Shown piece by piece: positions 16,443-25,496 of a stretch of 64,000 nucleotides of DNA; positions within the stretch are counted from its first letter, which is position 1, and each line of letters starts with the position of its first letter. The stretch is from Limisphaera sp049537155 (GTDB lineage Bacteria; Verrucomicrobiota; Verrucomicrobiia; Limisphaerales; Limisphaeraceae): positions 13,407 to 77,406 of the forward strand of contig NZ_JBMVQZ010000016.1 of assembly GCF_049537155.1 (NCBI RefSeq), in the 5' to 3' direction. The notes beneath the pieces are model-generated. The model made no database searches. It saw nothing but the letters and a program-made list of their open reading frames with translations, and had not been told where the DNA came from. The position numbers and the translations under genes were made by a program.

Positions 16443-18571
16443 ATGAAGTAGTCGAAATCGCGTTCGGCTCGGACGTGCCGGCGCACGCGGAAGACGTGGG
16501 CGGGCATGAGATGCGGGCGCAATTCCACATAGTTCCGCGAACCCTGCCAGAGGTACCGGTCGCCGGTGAGCAGGTCGTGCACCTGGAAGACCCGGTCGGG
16601 CTGGAGGCCGAGGCTCTCCAGGTTCAGCGTGACCCATCCGCTCTGGACGTGGTGGGGATCCAGGTTCACGACGGTGAGGATGATGTTCTCAAGGTTGGGC
16701 GTGGCCTTGCTGTAGGCGATGATCTGGTCGTTGTCCACCGTGTGAAACTCGAGGGAATCGTTGCTGTGAAGGGCCGGGTTTTCACGGCGGATGCGGTTCA
16801 CGTGGGCGATCAGGTCGGTGAGGTTGCCCGGCTGGTCGAGGTTCCAATCCTTGATTTCGTACTTTTCGGAGTCGAGATATTCCTCGCTGCCCGGTTCGCG
16901 GGCCTGGTTCACGCACAGTTCGAACGCCGGGCCGTAGATTCCGTAGCTGGCGCCCAGGGTGGCCGCCAGGATCAGGCGGATGATGAAAGCCGGCCGGCCT
17001 CCGAACTGGAGGTACTGGGTCAGGATGTCCGGTGTGTTGGGCCAGAGATTGGGCCGGAAAAACTCGCGCACCTGGGTGCGGGTCAGTTCCCGGAAATACT
17101 CGGTCAGTTCCCACCTGGTGTTCCGCCACGGAAAGTAGTTGTACGACTGGGAAAAGCCGAGTTTGGCCAGGGCGTACATGAGCTTCGGCCGGGTGAAGGC
17201 TTCCGACAGAAAGATGATCTCCGGATGACGGTCCTTGATCTCGCGGATCAACCATTCCCAGAACCGGAGCGACTTGGTGTGGGGATTGTCCACGCGGAAG
17301 ACCCGCACGCCCTGGTCAATCCAGTACTGCACGACGTTTCTGAGTTCCCACCACAGGGAACGCCAGGCGGGGGTCTCGAAGTCCAGGGGGTAGATATCCT
17401 GATACTTCTTCGGCGGGTTTTCGGCGTATTGGATGGAGCCGTCGGGGCGTTTGCGGAACCATTCCGGGTGCTCGCGCACCCACGGGTGATCCGGCGAACA
17501 TTGCCAGGCCAGGTCCATCGCGATTTCGATCCCGTACTCCCGGGCTCGCGTGATGAGCCGCCGGAAATCCTCCAAGGTCCCGAGCTCGGGATGAATGGCG
17601 GTGTGACCGCCCTCTTCCGATCCGATGGCCCAGGGGCTTCCGGGATCACCCGGCTGGCAGACCGGGTTGTTGTTCCGGCCCTTGCGATAGGTGTGTCCAA
17701 TGGGGTGGATGGGCGGGAAATAGAGGACATCGAATCCCATGGCGGCGATGCGCGGCAACTGCGCCTCCACATCACGGAACGTGCCGTGGCGACCCTTTTT
17801 GCCCGGACAGGAACGGGGAAACATCTCGTACCACGCACCCGTACGGGCCAGCACGGGGTCCACGACCACACAGAGCTCCCGTTCGTAGCGCGTGGCGAAG
17901 CGCCGGTCCGGGCACCGTTCCATGACCGCGGCCACTTCGTCGCCGAGGGCCAGTCGGACCCGTTCTTCCAAGGTGGCGGGGTCTTTTTCGGACAGCCGCG
18001 CCGCCCAGGCACGAAGCTGGGCCGCTTCGGCCGGAGCCCGTTCCGCCGCTTCTTCCAAGAGCCGCGCTCCGATCAACAATTCCGCGGAAATGTCCTGGCC
18101 CGCGTTTTTCTTTTTTTCAGTATCCCGGCGCCAGGTTTTGAAATGATCCACCCAGGCTTCCAGACAGTACCAAGCCCTGCCGATCTGCGTGACTTCGAAT
18201 TCCGCCCGCCACCGGTCGTTTACCAGCGGAATCATGGGGGTCTCGTGCCATTCGCATTCGCCGGCTTGGCGGTACAGCAGCCGGGCGGACAGGACGTCGT
18301 GGCCGTCGGCGAAAATGTCCGCCTCCACGACGACCTTTTCTCCGACGACACGTTTGATGGGATAACGTCCAGCATCAATCTCGGGGGCGATACCCTCGAT
18401 GATCACGCGAGCGCGGCCGACGCGGTCTTCGGGCATGCCCGGGTGGTCCGTCTCAGGGGGTCGCGATTCCGCGGCCGGCTGCGCGATCGCGGCGGACTTG
18501 CGGGTTCGCGCGATGCGTATGGCCGGTCCGGCCGTTCTTTTCAGCGATGTCTGGGTGCGGTTCTTCTTCAT
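16439..18571 (-). CDS. glgE: Alpha-1,4-glucan:maltose-1-phosphate maltosyltransferase GlgE
   Basis: GlgE (GH13) transfers maltosyl units from maltose-1-phosphate to alpha-glucan chains in the cytoplasm. The 710-residue protein has the N-terminal domain (RVIIEGIAPEIDAGRYPIKR at 54), the family segment YEMFPRS and FDVLYFPPIHPIGHTYRKG at 280. The nucleophile is D428 in GVRVFRVDNPHTKS, and the acid/base is E457 in IIFLSEAFTRPKLM. The first 45 residues are a Lys/Arg/Ala-rich extension not seen in well-known GlgE proteins. An in-frame ATG at residue 46 (18436) would remove it, and no clear ribosome binding site separates the two choices. This is the first gene of the operon, so the promoter should lie just above 18571. 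Its stop overlaps the treS-mak start. Confidence 0.92.
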   Translation of the reverse strand: MKKNRTQTSLKRTAGPAIRIARTRKSAAIAQPAAESRPPETDHPGMPEDRVGRARVIIEGIAPEIDAGRYPIKRVVGEKVVVEADIFADGHDVLSARLLYRQAGECEWHETPMIPLVNDRWRAEFEVTQIGRAWYCLEAWVDHFKTWRRDTEKKKNAGQDISAELLIGARLLEEAAERAPAEAAQLRAWAARLSEKDPATLEERVRLALGDEVAAVMERCPDRRFATRYERELCVVVDPVLARTGAWYEMFPRSCPGKKGRHGTFRDVEAQLPRIAAMGFDVLYFPPIHPIGHTYRKGRNNNPVCQPGDPGSPWAIGSEEGGHTAIHPELGTLEDFRRLITRAREYGIEIAMDLAWQCSPDHPWVREHPEWFRKRPDGSIQYAENPPKKYQDIYPLDFETPAWRSLWWELRNVVQYWIDQGVRVFRVDNPHTKSLRFWEWLIREIKDRHPEIIFLSEAFTRPKLMYALAKLGFSQSYNYFPWRNTRWELTEYFRELTRTQVREFFRPNLWPNTPDILTQYLQFGGRPAFIIRLILAATLGASYGIYGPAFELCVNQAREPGSEEYLDSEKYEIKDWNLDQPGNLTDLIAHVNRIRRENPALHSNDSLEFHTVDNDQIIAYSKATPNLENIILTVVNLDPHHVQSGWVTLNLESLGLQPDRVFQVHDLLTGDRYLWQGSRNYVELRPHLMPAHVFRVRRHVRAERDFDYFM

Positions 18572-18986
18572 TCATGGTACGTGCGATGGGCCGGGCCGTG
18601 GTGGGACCCAGGGAACCCAATTTGTCAGGCCACAGCCCGACGGGGTCGTCCGACCCGTTCACAGATCAGGAAACCGGGCACGCATACCCAGAAGGGATCC
18701 AGGCCGCCGGCGAAGTCGCGCGACGAGCCGTGTTGCACCAAGGCCCTGCAGCAGGCCCTGCACCCCGCCTCGATCCCCAAAGTATACGATCTGGCTCCGC
18801 CCGTTTCGGCGAGGCGGGACAAGGTGTGGCCCGGACACGCGGCCTCCGGCCGCGCAAAAAGCCGCCATACGCATGTTGCTCACCCGAGAAAACCGCCTGA
18901 ATGAGTCCGCAGGAGCGAAGTCTGCATCCGGTCTTCAACATCGCACATGATTATGGAGCAGGGTCCTCGACTTGTCCAATCAACAA

Positions 18987-19013
18987 GCCGGTCCGCCGCC
19001 CGGCAGCTTTTTT
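18987..19013 (+). terminator. Candidate intrinsic terminator in a region without a plus-strand gene
   Basis: GCCGG at 18987-18991 pairs with CCGGC at 19000-19004 across an 8-base loop, followed within three bases by six T residues (19008-19013). The form fits a rho-independent terminator reading on the plus strand. No plus-strand gene is annotated upstream of it for about 17 kb, so if functional it would end an unannotated small transcript. Confidence 0.4.
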
Positions 19014-19373
19014 CTCACGGACTCCGGCGCCAGCAAGTGCCGGGGTGCTCCGGACTCCCTGTTCGCCAGCCGTGAGAGGACCCTGATGGGACCCGGCGGT
19101 CCGGCACAGGGAAGGAGACCGAAGGACCTGTTCGGGAGCCTGCGCATTCCGGGTGAGGACGGGCACGGGCACAAGCTGCCGGGGTACGGCGCATGGAAGG
19201 GGGGGCCCCGGGCGTGGCGGCCCAGGCTTGTGCCATGCGGCCCTGCCGCGACGCTGTTCGTGCCGATGGAACTCCCTCCAGACTGCCGTGCTCGCCGCGC
19301 TGCGGACGGATCCGGACTCCGCCGCGGCCCGGCGAAACGGCGCCGTTGTGCGGCCAACGCCGGGTGCTGAGGC

Positions 19374-19401
19374 TTGCCAACAGGGCCCTCCGGATTAACA
19401 T
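19374..19401 (+). promoter_or_regulatory. Candidate sigma-70-type promoter for pdhC-lpdA
   Basis: TTGCCA at 19374-19379 (five of six bases of the -35 consensus) is followed after 16 bases by TAACAT at 19396-19401 (four of six bases of the -10 consensus). Initiation would fall about 12 bases before the pdhC ATG, giving a very short leader. It is a sequence match only. Confidence 0.33.
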
Positions 19402-19420
19402 TCCCGGACGTTTGCGAATC

Positions 19421-20785
19421 ATGGACATCAAACTTCCACCTCTGGGAGAAGGTGCCGACAGTGGCGTGGTGGTGAGTGTACTGGTCAAACCGGGCGACAC
19501 GGTCAGTCCCGGCCAGCCACTGCTGGAGTTGGAGAACGAAAAGGCAATCGCCACCATTCCGGCCGAGCACGCTGGAACGGTGGTCGAGGTGTGCGTCAAG
19601 CCGGGCGAGAAGGTTTCGGTCGGCCAACGGATCCTGAAGCTTCAAACCGGTGCCGGTGCCGCCCCGGCGGAGGCCGGAGCGTCCAAGCCTGCGGAAAGCC
19701 GCCGGCGCGCGGCGAAACCCGCCGCGCCGCCTCCGGAAGAAGTGGAGGAACCGGCTGAAGAAGGCGCCGCCGCCGGGTTCGAGCACGCAGTGGAGGTAGA
19801 GGAAGAGGAGGAAGAAGAAGCTCCACGGCCCGTGGCAGCGCCGGTGGCACCGCCCTCGGTTCGTCGTCTGGCGCGGGAACTGGGGATTGACCTGAGCAAG
19901 GTTCGCGGAACGGATCCGGGCGGGCGGATCACCCGGCAGGACCTGCGCAACTACATCCAGCGGTTGCAGCGCATCGCGGTGAAGTACAAGCAGGTCGTGT
20001 CGCGGCAGCCCGCGCCGGCGGCCGCTCCTGCCGCGGCTCCTCCAGGGCCTCCTCCTGCCGAACCGGTGGACTTCTCCAAGTGGGGGCCGGTCCGGCGCGA
20101 GCCGCTCACCACGCTGCGCGAAGTCATTGCGCGGCGGATGTGGCAGAGTTGGAACGCCATTCCGCACGTCACCCAGTTTGACGAGGCGGATTTCACCCGG
20201 ATCAACGAGCTGCGCAAGGCGCACGCAGGTGCCTACGAACAGAAGGGGGTCAAACTCACCGTGACACCCTTCATCGTGCGGGCCGTGGTGGAAACCCTGC
20301 GCAAACATCCGGTGTTCAACAGCAGTCTGGACGAGGTGGCCCGCGAACTGGTGGTCAAGGAGTATTACCACATCGGGCTGGCGGTGGACACCGAACATGG
20401 CCTGCTGGTGCCCGTGCTGCGGGATGCGGACAAGAAATCGCTGCTGGAGCTGGCCCGGGAAATCGAGTCTCTGGCACAACGCGCGCGGGAGCGCAAACTG
20501 GCGCGGGAAGAGATGCAGGGCGGCAGTTTCACGATCTCCAATCAGGGGGCCATCGGGGGGGGCCATTTCACGCCGATTGTGAACCGCCCGGAGGTGGCGA
20601 TCCTCGGGGTGGGTCGGGGCACGGTCAAGCCGGTGGTGCGGGACGGCCAGGTCACGCCCCGGTTGATGGTGCCGCTGGCCGTCAGTTACGACCACCGGGT
20701 CATAGACGGCGGATCCGCGGCGCGGTTCATCGTGGATCTGGTGCGGGCCCTCGAGGATTTCCCCGAGGACGCCGTCCGGTTGTGA
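19421..20785 (+). CDS. pdhC: Dihydrolipoamide acyltransferase (E2) of a 2-oxoacid dehydrogenase complex
   Basis: E2 forms the core of pyruvate-type dehydrogenase complexes and moves the acyl group from E1 to CoA through a swinging lipoyl arm. The 454-residue protein has one lipoyl domain (1-78) with the lipoylated lysine K41 in ENEKAIATIP. A flexible linker with an unusual run of glutamates (about 124-133) follows, then the peripheral subunit-binding domain at 144-182 (PSVRRLARELGIDLSKVRG), a Pro/Ala linker and the catalytic domain from 225. The catalytic H425 and D429 lie in SYDHRVIDGG. The ATG at 19421 is where the lipoyl domain begins; the longer frame to 19193 adds unrelated residues. lpdA (E3) follows after 48 nt. 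No E1 subunit gene lies on either side. Confidence 0.93.
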   Translation: MDIKLPPLGEGADSGVVVSVLVKPGDTVSPGQPLLELENEKAIATIPAEHAGTVVEVCVKPGEKVSVGQRILKLQTGAGAAPAEAGASKPAESRRRAAKPAAPPPEEVEEPAEEGAAAGFEHAVEVEEEEEEEAPRPVAAPVAPPSVRRLARELGIDLSKVRGTDPGGRITRQDLRNYIQRLQRIAVKYKQVVSRQPAPAAAPAAAPPGPPPAEPVDFSKWGPVRREPLTTLREVIARRMWQSWNAIPHVTQFDEADFTRINELRKAHAGAYEQKGVKLTVTPFIVRAVVETLRKHPVFNSSLDEVARELVVKEYYHIGLAVDTEHGLLVPVLRDADKKSLLELAREIESLAQRARERKLAREEMQGGSFTISNQGAIGGGHFTPIVNRPEVAILGVGRGTVKPVVRDGQVTPRLMVPLAVSYDHRVIDGGSAARFIVDLVRALEDFPEDAVRL

Positions 20786-20833
20786 CGCCGCGAAAGGCGC
20801 GGCCCTTTGAAACCCCGGCGAGGGACCAGTTTT

Positions 20834-22252
20834 ATGCAGCCGATCGAGACCGAACTTGTGGTGGTGGGTGCGGGCCCCGGCGGTTATGCGGCGGCGTTCT
20901 ATGCCGCCGACCTGGGGAAGAAGGTCATCCTGGTGGAAAAAGACAAGCGCCTGGGCGGGGTGTGCCTCAACGTGGGGTGCATTCCTTCCAAGGCGTTGCT
21001 GCATGCCACGCATCTGATCACCGAGACGCGGGAATCCGCCCATCGCGGCATTGCCTTCGGGCCGCCCTTTGTGGACCTGAACAAATTGCGGGCATGGAAG
21101 GAGTCCATTTTGGAGAAGCTGGCAGGAGGCGTGGCTTTTCTGGCGCAGAAACGGAACGTGCAGGTCCTGCGCGGGCGCGGCTATTTCGAGGATTCTCAAA
21201 CCCTGCGCGTGGAGACCGAGGAGGGTCAGAAATTCATCCGTTATCAAAAAGCCATCGTTGCGACGGGTTCGCTACCGGCCATGCCCAAGGTGTTCGACCT
21301 GGGGAATCCCCGGATCATGACCTCCACGGAGGCGCTCGAAGTGGAGGAGATCCCGCGCCGGCTGCTGGTGGTGGGCGGCGGGTACATCGGGATGGAGCTG
21401 GGCACCGTTTACGCCGCCCTGGGCAGCGAGGTGGTGTTGGTGGAGGCATTGGACAAGGTCCTGGCCGGGGCGGATCCTGATCTTTCGCGTCCGGTGGTCC
21501 AGCGCGCTCAAAAGGCGTTCAAGGAGATTCGACTGCAGGCAAAGGTCGTCAGCATGGCCACGGCGGGCAAACAGATTCGCGCCGTCATCGAGTACAACGG
21601 GCAGAAGGTGGAGGAGCTCTACGACCGCGTGCTGGTGGCCGTGGGCCGGGTGCCCAACACGCAGGATCTGGGACTGGAAAACACCAAGGTCCAGTTCACC
21701 GACAAGGGGTTCATCAAGGTCAACGAGTACATGCAGACGGACGATCCCCGCATTTACGCCATCGGGGACGTGGTGGGAGGTGCCCTTTTGGCGCACAAGG
21801 CGCACAAGGAGGCGCGCATCGCCGTCGAAGTGATCAACGGGGAGGAGAGCCGCTTCGAGAACATCGTCATTCCGGCCGTCGTGTTCACCGACCCCGAACT
21901 GGCCTGGTGCGGCCTGACGGAAGCCGAGGCCAAGGAACGCGGCATCCCGCACGAGGTGTCCCGTTTCCCGTGGTCCGCCTCGGGTCGGGCCCTTTCTTTC
22001 GATCGCACCGACGGCATGACCAAGTTGATCGTGGATCCGGAGAGCGACCGCGTGTTGGGCGTGGGGATCGTGGGGCACGGCGCCGGCGAGCTCATTGCCG
22101 AGGCCACTCTGGCGCTTGAAATGGGTGCCACCGCCGAGGACATCGCCCTCACGGTGCATCCCCATCCGACGCTTTCGGAGACCCTCATGGAGGCGGCCGA
22201 GGCCTATTACGGCTACGCCACCCACACGCTGAGCCGCAAGCGCGCGCTCTGA
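20834..22252 (+). CDS. lpdA: Dihydrolipoyl dehydrogenase (E3)
   Basis: E3 re-oxidises the dihydrolipoyl group of E2 and reduces NAD. The 472-residue flavoprotein has the FAD-binding VVVGAGPGGYAAAFYAADLG, the redox-active disulfide C44/C49 in GGVCLNVGCIPSKALL, the NAD-binding LLVVGGGYIGMELGTVYAALG near residue 180, the FAD-site segment IYAIGDVVGG, and the C-terminal active-site base segment HPHPTLSETLMEAAEA with the His-Glu pair supplied to the partner subunit. Length is normal. The ATG at 20834 has GAGGGA eight bases upstream. A TTG at 20807 in frame is less likely. It follows pdhC and is presumably co-transcribed with it. Confidence 0.95.
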   Translation: MQPIETELVVVGAGPGGYAAAFYAADLGKKVILVEKDKRLGGVCLNVGCIPSKALLHATHLITETRESAHRGIAFGPPFVDLNKLRAWKESILEKLAGGVAFLAQKRNVQVLRGRGYFEDSQTLRVETEEGQKFIRYQKAIVATGSLPAMPKVFDLGNPRIMTSTEALEVEEIPRRLLVVGGGYIGMELGTVYAALGSEVVLVEALDKVLAGADPDLSRPVVQRAQKAFKEIRLQAKVVSMATAGKQIRAVIEYNGQKVEELYDRVLVAVGRVPNTQDLGLENTKVQFTDKGFIKVNEYMQTDDPRIYAIGDVVGGALLAHKAHKEARIAVEVINGEESRFENIVIPAVVFTDPELAWCGLTEAEAKERGIPHEVSRFPWSASGRALSFDRTDGMTKLIVDPESDRVLGVGIVGHGAGELIAEATLALEMGATAEDIALTVHPHPTLSETLMEAAEAYYGYATHTLSRKRAL

Positions 22253-22280
22253 CACCCTGCGCCCGGGGTCGTCAACCACA

Positions 22281-22310
22281 CCGCTCCCGGCAGTCCGTCG
22301 GCCGGAGCGG
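22281..22310. terminator. Inverted repeat between convergent lpdA and dsbD-like genes
   Basis: CCGCTCC at 22281-22287 pairs with GGAGCGG at 22304-22310, and three further inner pairs are possible around a bulge. The hairpin lies 28 bases after the lpdA stop and 58 bases past the end of the opposing gene, where a bidirectional terminator is expected. No T tract follows on either strand. Confidence 0.35.
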
Positions 22311-22367
22311 GCACTCCTTCGCTCGTGGGTTCCCGCCCGACAACTCCGGCCCCTGTTTATCCTGCGT

Positions 22368-24518
22368 TCAGCGGGCGGCCTGATCCAGGGCTTCCAGCAC
22401 GATGCCGGGCGTGAGGGCCTCGGGCAGCACCAAGGGTTCCTTTGAGGGATCCGCCGGATAGACGACCACCAACGGGACGCCGGCCCGGCCGAACCGTTTC
22501 AGTTCGGCACCGATTTCCGGCGAAAAATGCGTGTAATCGGCCAGAAAGGCCACTGCCCCGATCTCCCGCAGTTTCTCGCGCACCGCCGGGACCTCGAGGG
22601 CAAACCTCTTGTTGACCTGACAGGTGAGACACCAGCGTGCCGTGAAGTCCACGAGCACCGGATGGCCCTGGCGGCGTACCTCCTCCACGGCCCGGGGACT
22701 CCAGGCCTGCCACGGAATCCCGCCCTCCTCAACCGTGATCGGGCCATCAGATGCCGCCGCTGGCGAGCGCCATTGCATCGCCCCTTCCAGCAGGTACCAG
22801 TAGCCGCCCGCGAGCAGAATCAACGCGGCCAGCAGCGAGACCTTGCTTTGGCGGACGGCGCGCTGCCAGAACGTTCCGTACAACCAAGCCGCCACAGCCA
22901 GCACCACCAGAAAATAGCCCAGCGCCCAGACGCGATCCCCGTAATGCGCCTCCACGAGGGTCAGCAACCACACGGCCGCTGCCAGCATGGGAAAGCCCAT
23001 CAGGATCTTGAAATGTTCCATCCATGGTCCCGGCCGGGGCAGCCATTTCAACCAACCCGGCTGCCAACTAAGGACCAGGTACGGAAACGCCAGGCCTGCT
23101 CCCACGGTGAGCATCACCAAGAGCACGACGGGCGGGGGTTGAACAAAGGCAAACCCAACGGCCGCCCCCAGAAAAGGCGCCGTGCAGGAGGTCGCCAGCA
23201 CGGTCGTGAGCAGTCCGCTGAAAAACGCTCCGGCTGCACCCTCGCGCCGGGTCAGGCGTGCGGCCGCCTCCCATGCACGCCCGCCCAGAGTCACCTCGAA
23301 CACGCCGAAAAGGTTCAAAGCAATCAGGGTGACCAACACCGTCATGGCCACGAGGAAGTACGGATTGCCGAACTGGATCCCCCACCCCGCCTGTCGCCCG
23401 GCCGTTTGCAGGCCGATGACCAACATCGCCAGGACGGCAAATGAAGCCAGGACCCCCAGCGTGTACACGAACCCGAGGCGGCGCACCCGGCGGCGGTCTT
23501 CACGCGCCTGGTTCACGAACCCGAGGATTTTCAAAGCGATCACCGGCAGCACGCAGGGCATCACATTGAGGATCAACCCACCCACGAAGGCATAGACCAG
23601 CACCCTGCCGAGGGAGAGGGGCGTGCTCGAAGCGGGCACTCCAGCGACGTTCTCGAAGCCCACTGTTTCTGATTCCTGAACCGGCCCGTGAACCTCCCAT
23701 GCTTGAACAGTGTCGCCCGTTTGCCGGATCACCAGGCCGGACAATTCCGCCGGCCACTTCCCCGTGAACGTCTCCACCGCCTTGCGCACGCGGACCCGGC
23801 CGTCCGGTGAGGGCAGGACGGACGTCGGCGCCTGCACCTCATACTCCGGGGAGGCATACGGGAAGAAATCCCACGACCCTGTTGCCATGCCGGAGTCTGC
23901 AGCAGTCGGATCTTTCCATTCCAAAACCACCGGCCGGGTTCGACCCGTGCCGGCGGGGGCATCCCATCGGCCGCGGAACTCCAGTGCAATGCCGTCCTGT
24001 GGAAGGCGGGCCTGCCAGCGCTCGATGAGGCCGGCATCGGCAGAAGGGCGCGAGCCCTCCCCCACGGTGAACGCGGCGCCCACCTCGGCGGTGCCGGGCA
24101 GGCAGGACTCCTTGCATTCCAACCAAGTAACCCTGGCACGCAGTTCCACCGCACCACGAGGGGCGTTGGTGGCCACAGAAAGGGGAATCAGTAGCATCAC
24201 CTCCCGGTGGTACACGTAGGTGACCAGGTCGCCCTCCGCATATTTCTCGGGCGGCGGCCAGTGAATCGGCCCGGCACGGATGAAATCGGGAAGCTGCCAT
24301 TCCACCTCGGTGGCGATGCCGGAGGCACCCGGGTTTCGCCAGTAAGTGTGCCACTCCGGATCCATGCGGAGATGGATGCCCGCCCAAAGGGTGTCGCCCG
24401 GGCGCACCTCCGCCGCCGACAGGACCAGCCGTGCCTGGGTGTGGGCGGCTGACGCCCGGCCGGATGTCAGGGCGAGAACGCCCAGGATCCAAACGCACCA
24501 GAATCGAATCCCTTTCAT
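22368..24518 (-). CDS. dsbD: DsbD/ScsB-type transmembrane thiol:disulfide reductase
   Basis: DsbD-family proteins carry electrons from cytoplasmic thioredoxin across the inner membrane to periplasmic disulfide or cytochrome c maturation systems. The 716-residue protein has a signal peptide (1-25), a ScsB-like N-terminal periplasmic domain with a C135-K-E-S-C139 pair, a central block of about eight membrane segments (305-580) and a C-terminal thioredoxin domain (about 605-716). The membrane cysteines are C322 in NVMPCVLPVIALKILGF and C445 in TSCTAPFLGAA. The thioredoxin active site is C630-L-T-C633 in DFTARWCLTCQVNK. All expected redox cysteines are present. The ATG at 24518 is preferred; a GTG at 24527 is possible. 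It lies downstream of coaE (146-nt gap) on the same strand. It could support disulfide formation in the Cys-containing exported proteins encoded upstream, which is inference. Confidence 0.9.
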   Translation of the reverse strand: MKGIRFWCVWILGVLALTSGRASAAHTQARLVLSAAEVRPGDTLWAGIHLRMDPEWHTYWRNPGASGIATEVEWQLPDFIRAGPIHWPPPEKYAEGDLVTYVYHREVMLLIPLSVATNAPRGAVELRARVTWLECKESCLPGTAEVGAAFTVGEGSRPSADAGLIERWQARLPQDGIALEFRGRWDAPAGTGRTRPVVLEWKDPTAADSGMATGSWDFFPYASPEYEVQAPTSVLPSPDGRVRVRKAVETFTGKWPAELSGLVIRQTGDTVQAWEVHGPVQESETVGFENVAGVPASSTPLSLGRVLVYAFVGGLILNVMPCVLPVIALKILGFVNQAREDRRRVRRLGFVYTLGVLASFAVLAMLVIGLQTAGRQAGWGIQFGNPYFLVAMTVLVTLIALNLFGVFEVTLGGRAWEAAARLTRREGAAGAFFSGLLTTVLATSCTAPFLGAAVGFAFVQPPPVVLLVMLTVGAGLAFPYLVLSWQPGWLKWLPRPGPWMEHFKILMGFPMLAAAVWLLTLVEAHYGDRVWALGYFLVVLAVAAWLYGTFWQRAVRQSKVSLLAALILLAGGYWYLLEGAMQWRSPAAASDGPITVEEGGIPWQAWSPRAVEEVRRQGHPVLVDFTARWCLTCQVNKRFALEVPAVREKLREIGAVAFLADYTHFSPEIGAELKRFGRAGVPLVVVYPADPSKEPLVLPEALTPGIVLEALDQAAR

Positions 24519-24664
24519 GACACGCACTCAAAGTAGCCGGAATGCCGGCTCGTGCACGCAATACGTCTGCGATTTGTCCGCGCAGTTTGATCCGCCCGAT
24601 GGGTCGTTCCGGCCGTCTCCGACCTCGCACGACTCACCGTGCCGGGGCACGAACCGGCCGCGTG

Positions 24665-25282
24665 CTAGACCGCGCCGGCAAACGCACCATCCCTTTGGCA
24701 CCAACGACCCAGCAGCAGGTCCACCTGAGCCTCGGCGGCCCACAGGCTTCCCTCGGTCCAGATGACATGATCGGCCCGGGCGATTTTTTCTTCCACAGGC
24801 CACTGAGCGGCGGAGCGCGCCTGGATGTCGGCCTCGGACCAGCCTCGCTGGCGAAGCCGCTGGTGTTGCGTGGCCCGGCTGCAGGCCACGCAGACCACGC
24901 GATCCAGTTCGCGTTCCGCCCCCGTTTCATAAAGCAAGGGGATCACGACGATGGCGCGCGGCAGCCCAGCCGCTTCCCAGGCCGCCATTTGCGTGTGCCA
25001 GAGCTGGCGAATGCGGGGATGGGTGATGGCTTCGAGCGTGCGGCGGGCCCGTTCATCCGCAAACACGATTCGGGCGAGCTCGGCCCGCCGGAGACGTCCC
25101 CCGTCGTCGAGAACCCCCGAGCCGAAAGCCGCAACGATCTCCTGCAGGGCGGGCTGTCCGGGCTGCACCACCTGCCGCGCCAGTTCGTCGGTGTCCACCA
25201 CCGGCACCCCGCGTTGTTCGAACAAACGCGCGACGGCCGTCTTGCCCATGCCCGGCCCGCCTGTCAGACCGATCCGTTCCAT
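24665..25282 (-). CDS. coaE: Dephospho-CoA kinase
   Basis: CoaE phosphorylates the 3'-hydroxyl of dephospho-CoA, the last step of coenzyme A synthesis. The 205-residue protein shows the P-loop GLTGGPGMGKT at 5-15, the substrate segment VVDTDELARQVVQPG, the conserved LEAITHPRIR, and IPLLYETGAERELDRVV with the LLYE motif typical of CoaE. Length is normal. It lies 214 nt downstream of the giant M36 protease gene on the same strand and probably has its own promoter in that gap. There is no functional link to either neighbour. Confidence 0.92.
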   Translation of the reverse strand: MERIGLTGGPGMGKTAVARLFEQRGVPVVDTDELARQVVQPGQPALQEIVAAFGSGVLDDGGRLRRAELARIVFADERARRTLEAITHPRIRQLWHTQMAAWEAAGLPRAIVVIPLLYETGAERELDRVVCVACSRATQHQRLRQRGWSEADIQARSAAQWPVEEKIARADHVIWTEGSLWAAEAQVDLLLGRWCQRDGAFAGAV

Positions 25283-25496
25283 GAGAACAACCTCAAGACC
25301 GGCCCATGCGGTTATAGGGACGCTTCAGGAATCCAGATACCGCCGGCGTGTCGAGCTCAGCCGGCGGCCATGGTTTTCGGGATGGTCCGGGTTTGCCGCA
25401 CATCCAGACCTTCCGGGTGCCCCCCGATTGGTCTTCCCCGGCAAGCCATTTCCCTCCGGACCGGGGATGCGAGCTCCAAGCCCTGCCCCGTTCCGA

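Larger units (their letters stand above)
18572..19420. other. Gene-free region between divergent glgE and pdhC
   Basis: This 849-nt stretch separates divergently transcribed glgE (minus) and pdhC (plus). Several short frames exist on both strands, but none has recognisable homology or a good ribosome binding site. One minus-strand frame of 65 residues (18625-18822) holds the motif CRACC and is noted only as unrecognised. The region contains a possible plus-strand intrinsic terminator at 18987-19013 and a candidate pdhC promoter at 19374-19401. The glgE promoter must lie near 18580-18700, but no clear -35/-10 pair was seen. Confidence 0.5.

Noticed and set aside
18625..18822. A 65-residue Cys-containing minus-strand frame upstream of glgE
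   Set aside because: No good ribosome binding site, no family match, and several other frames overlap it equally well.
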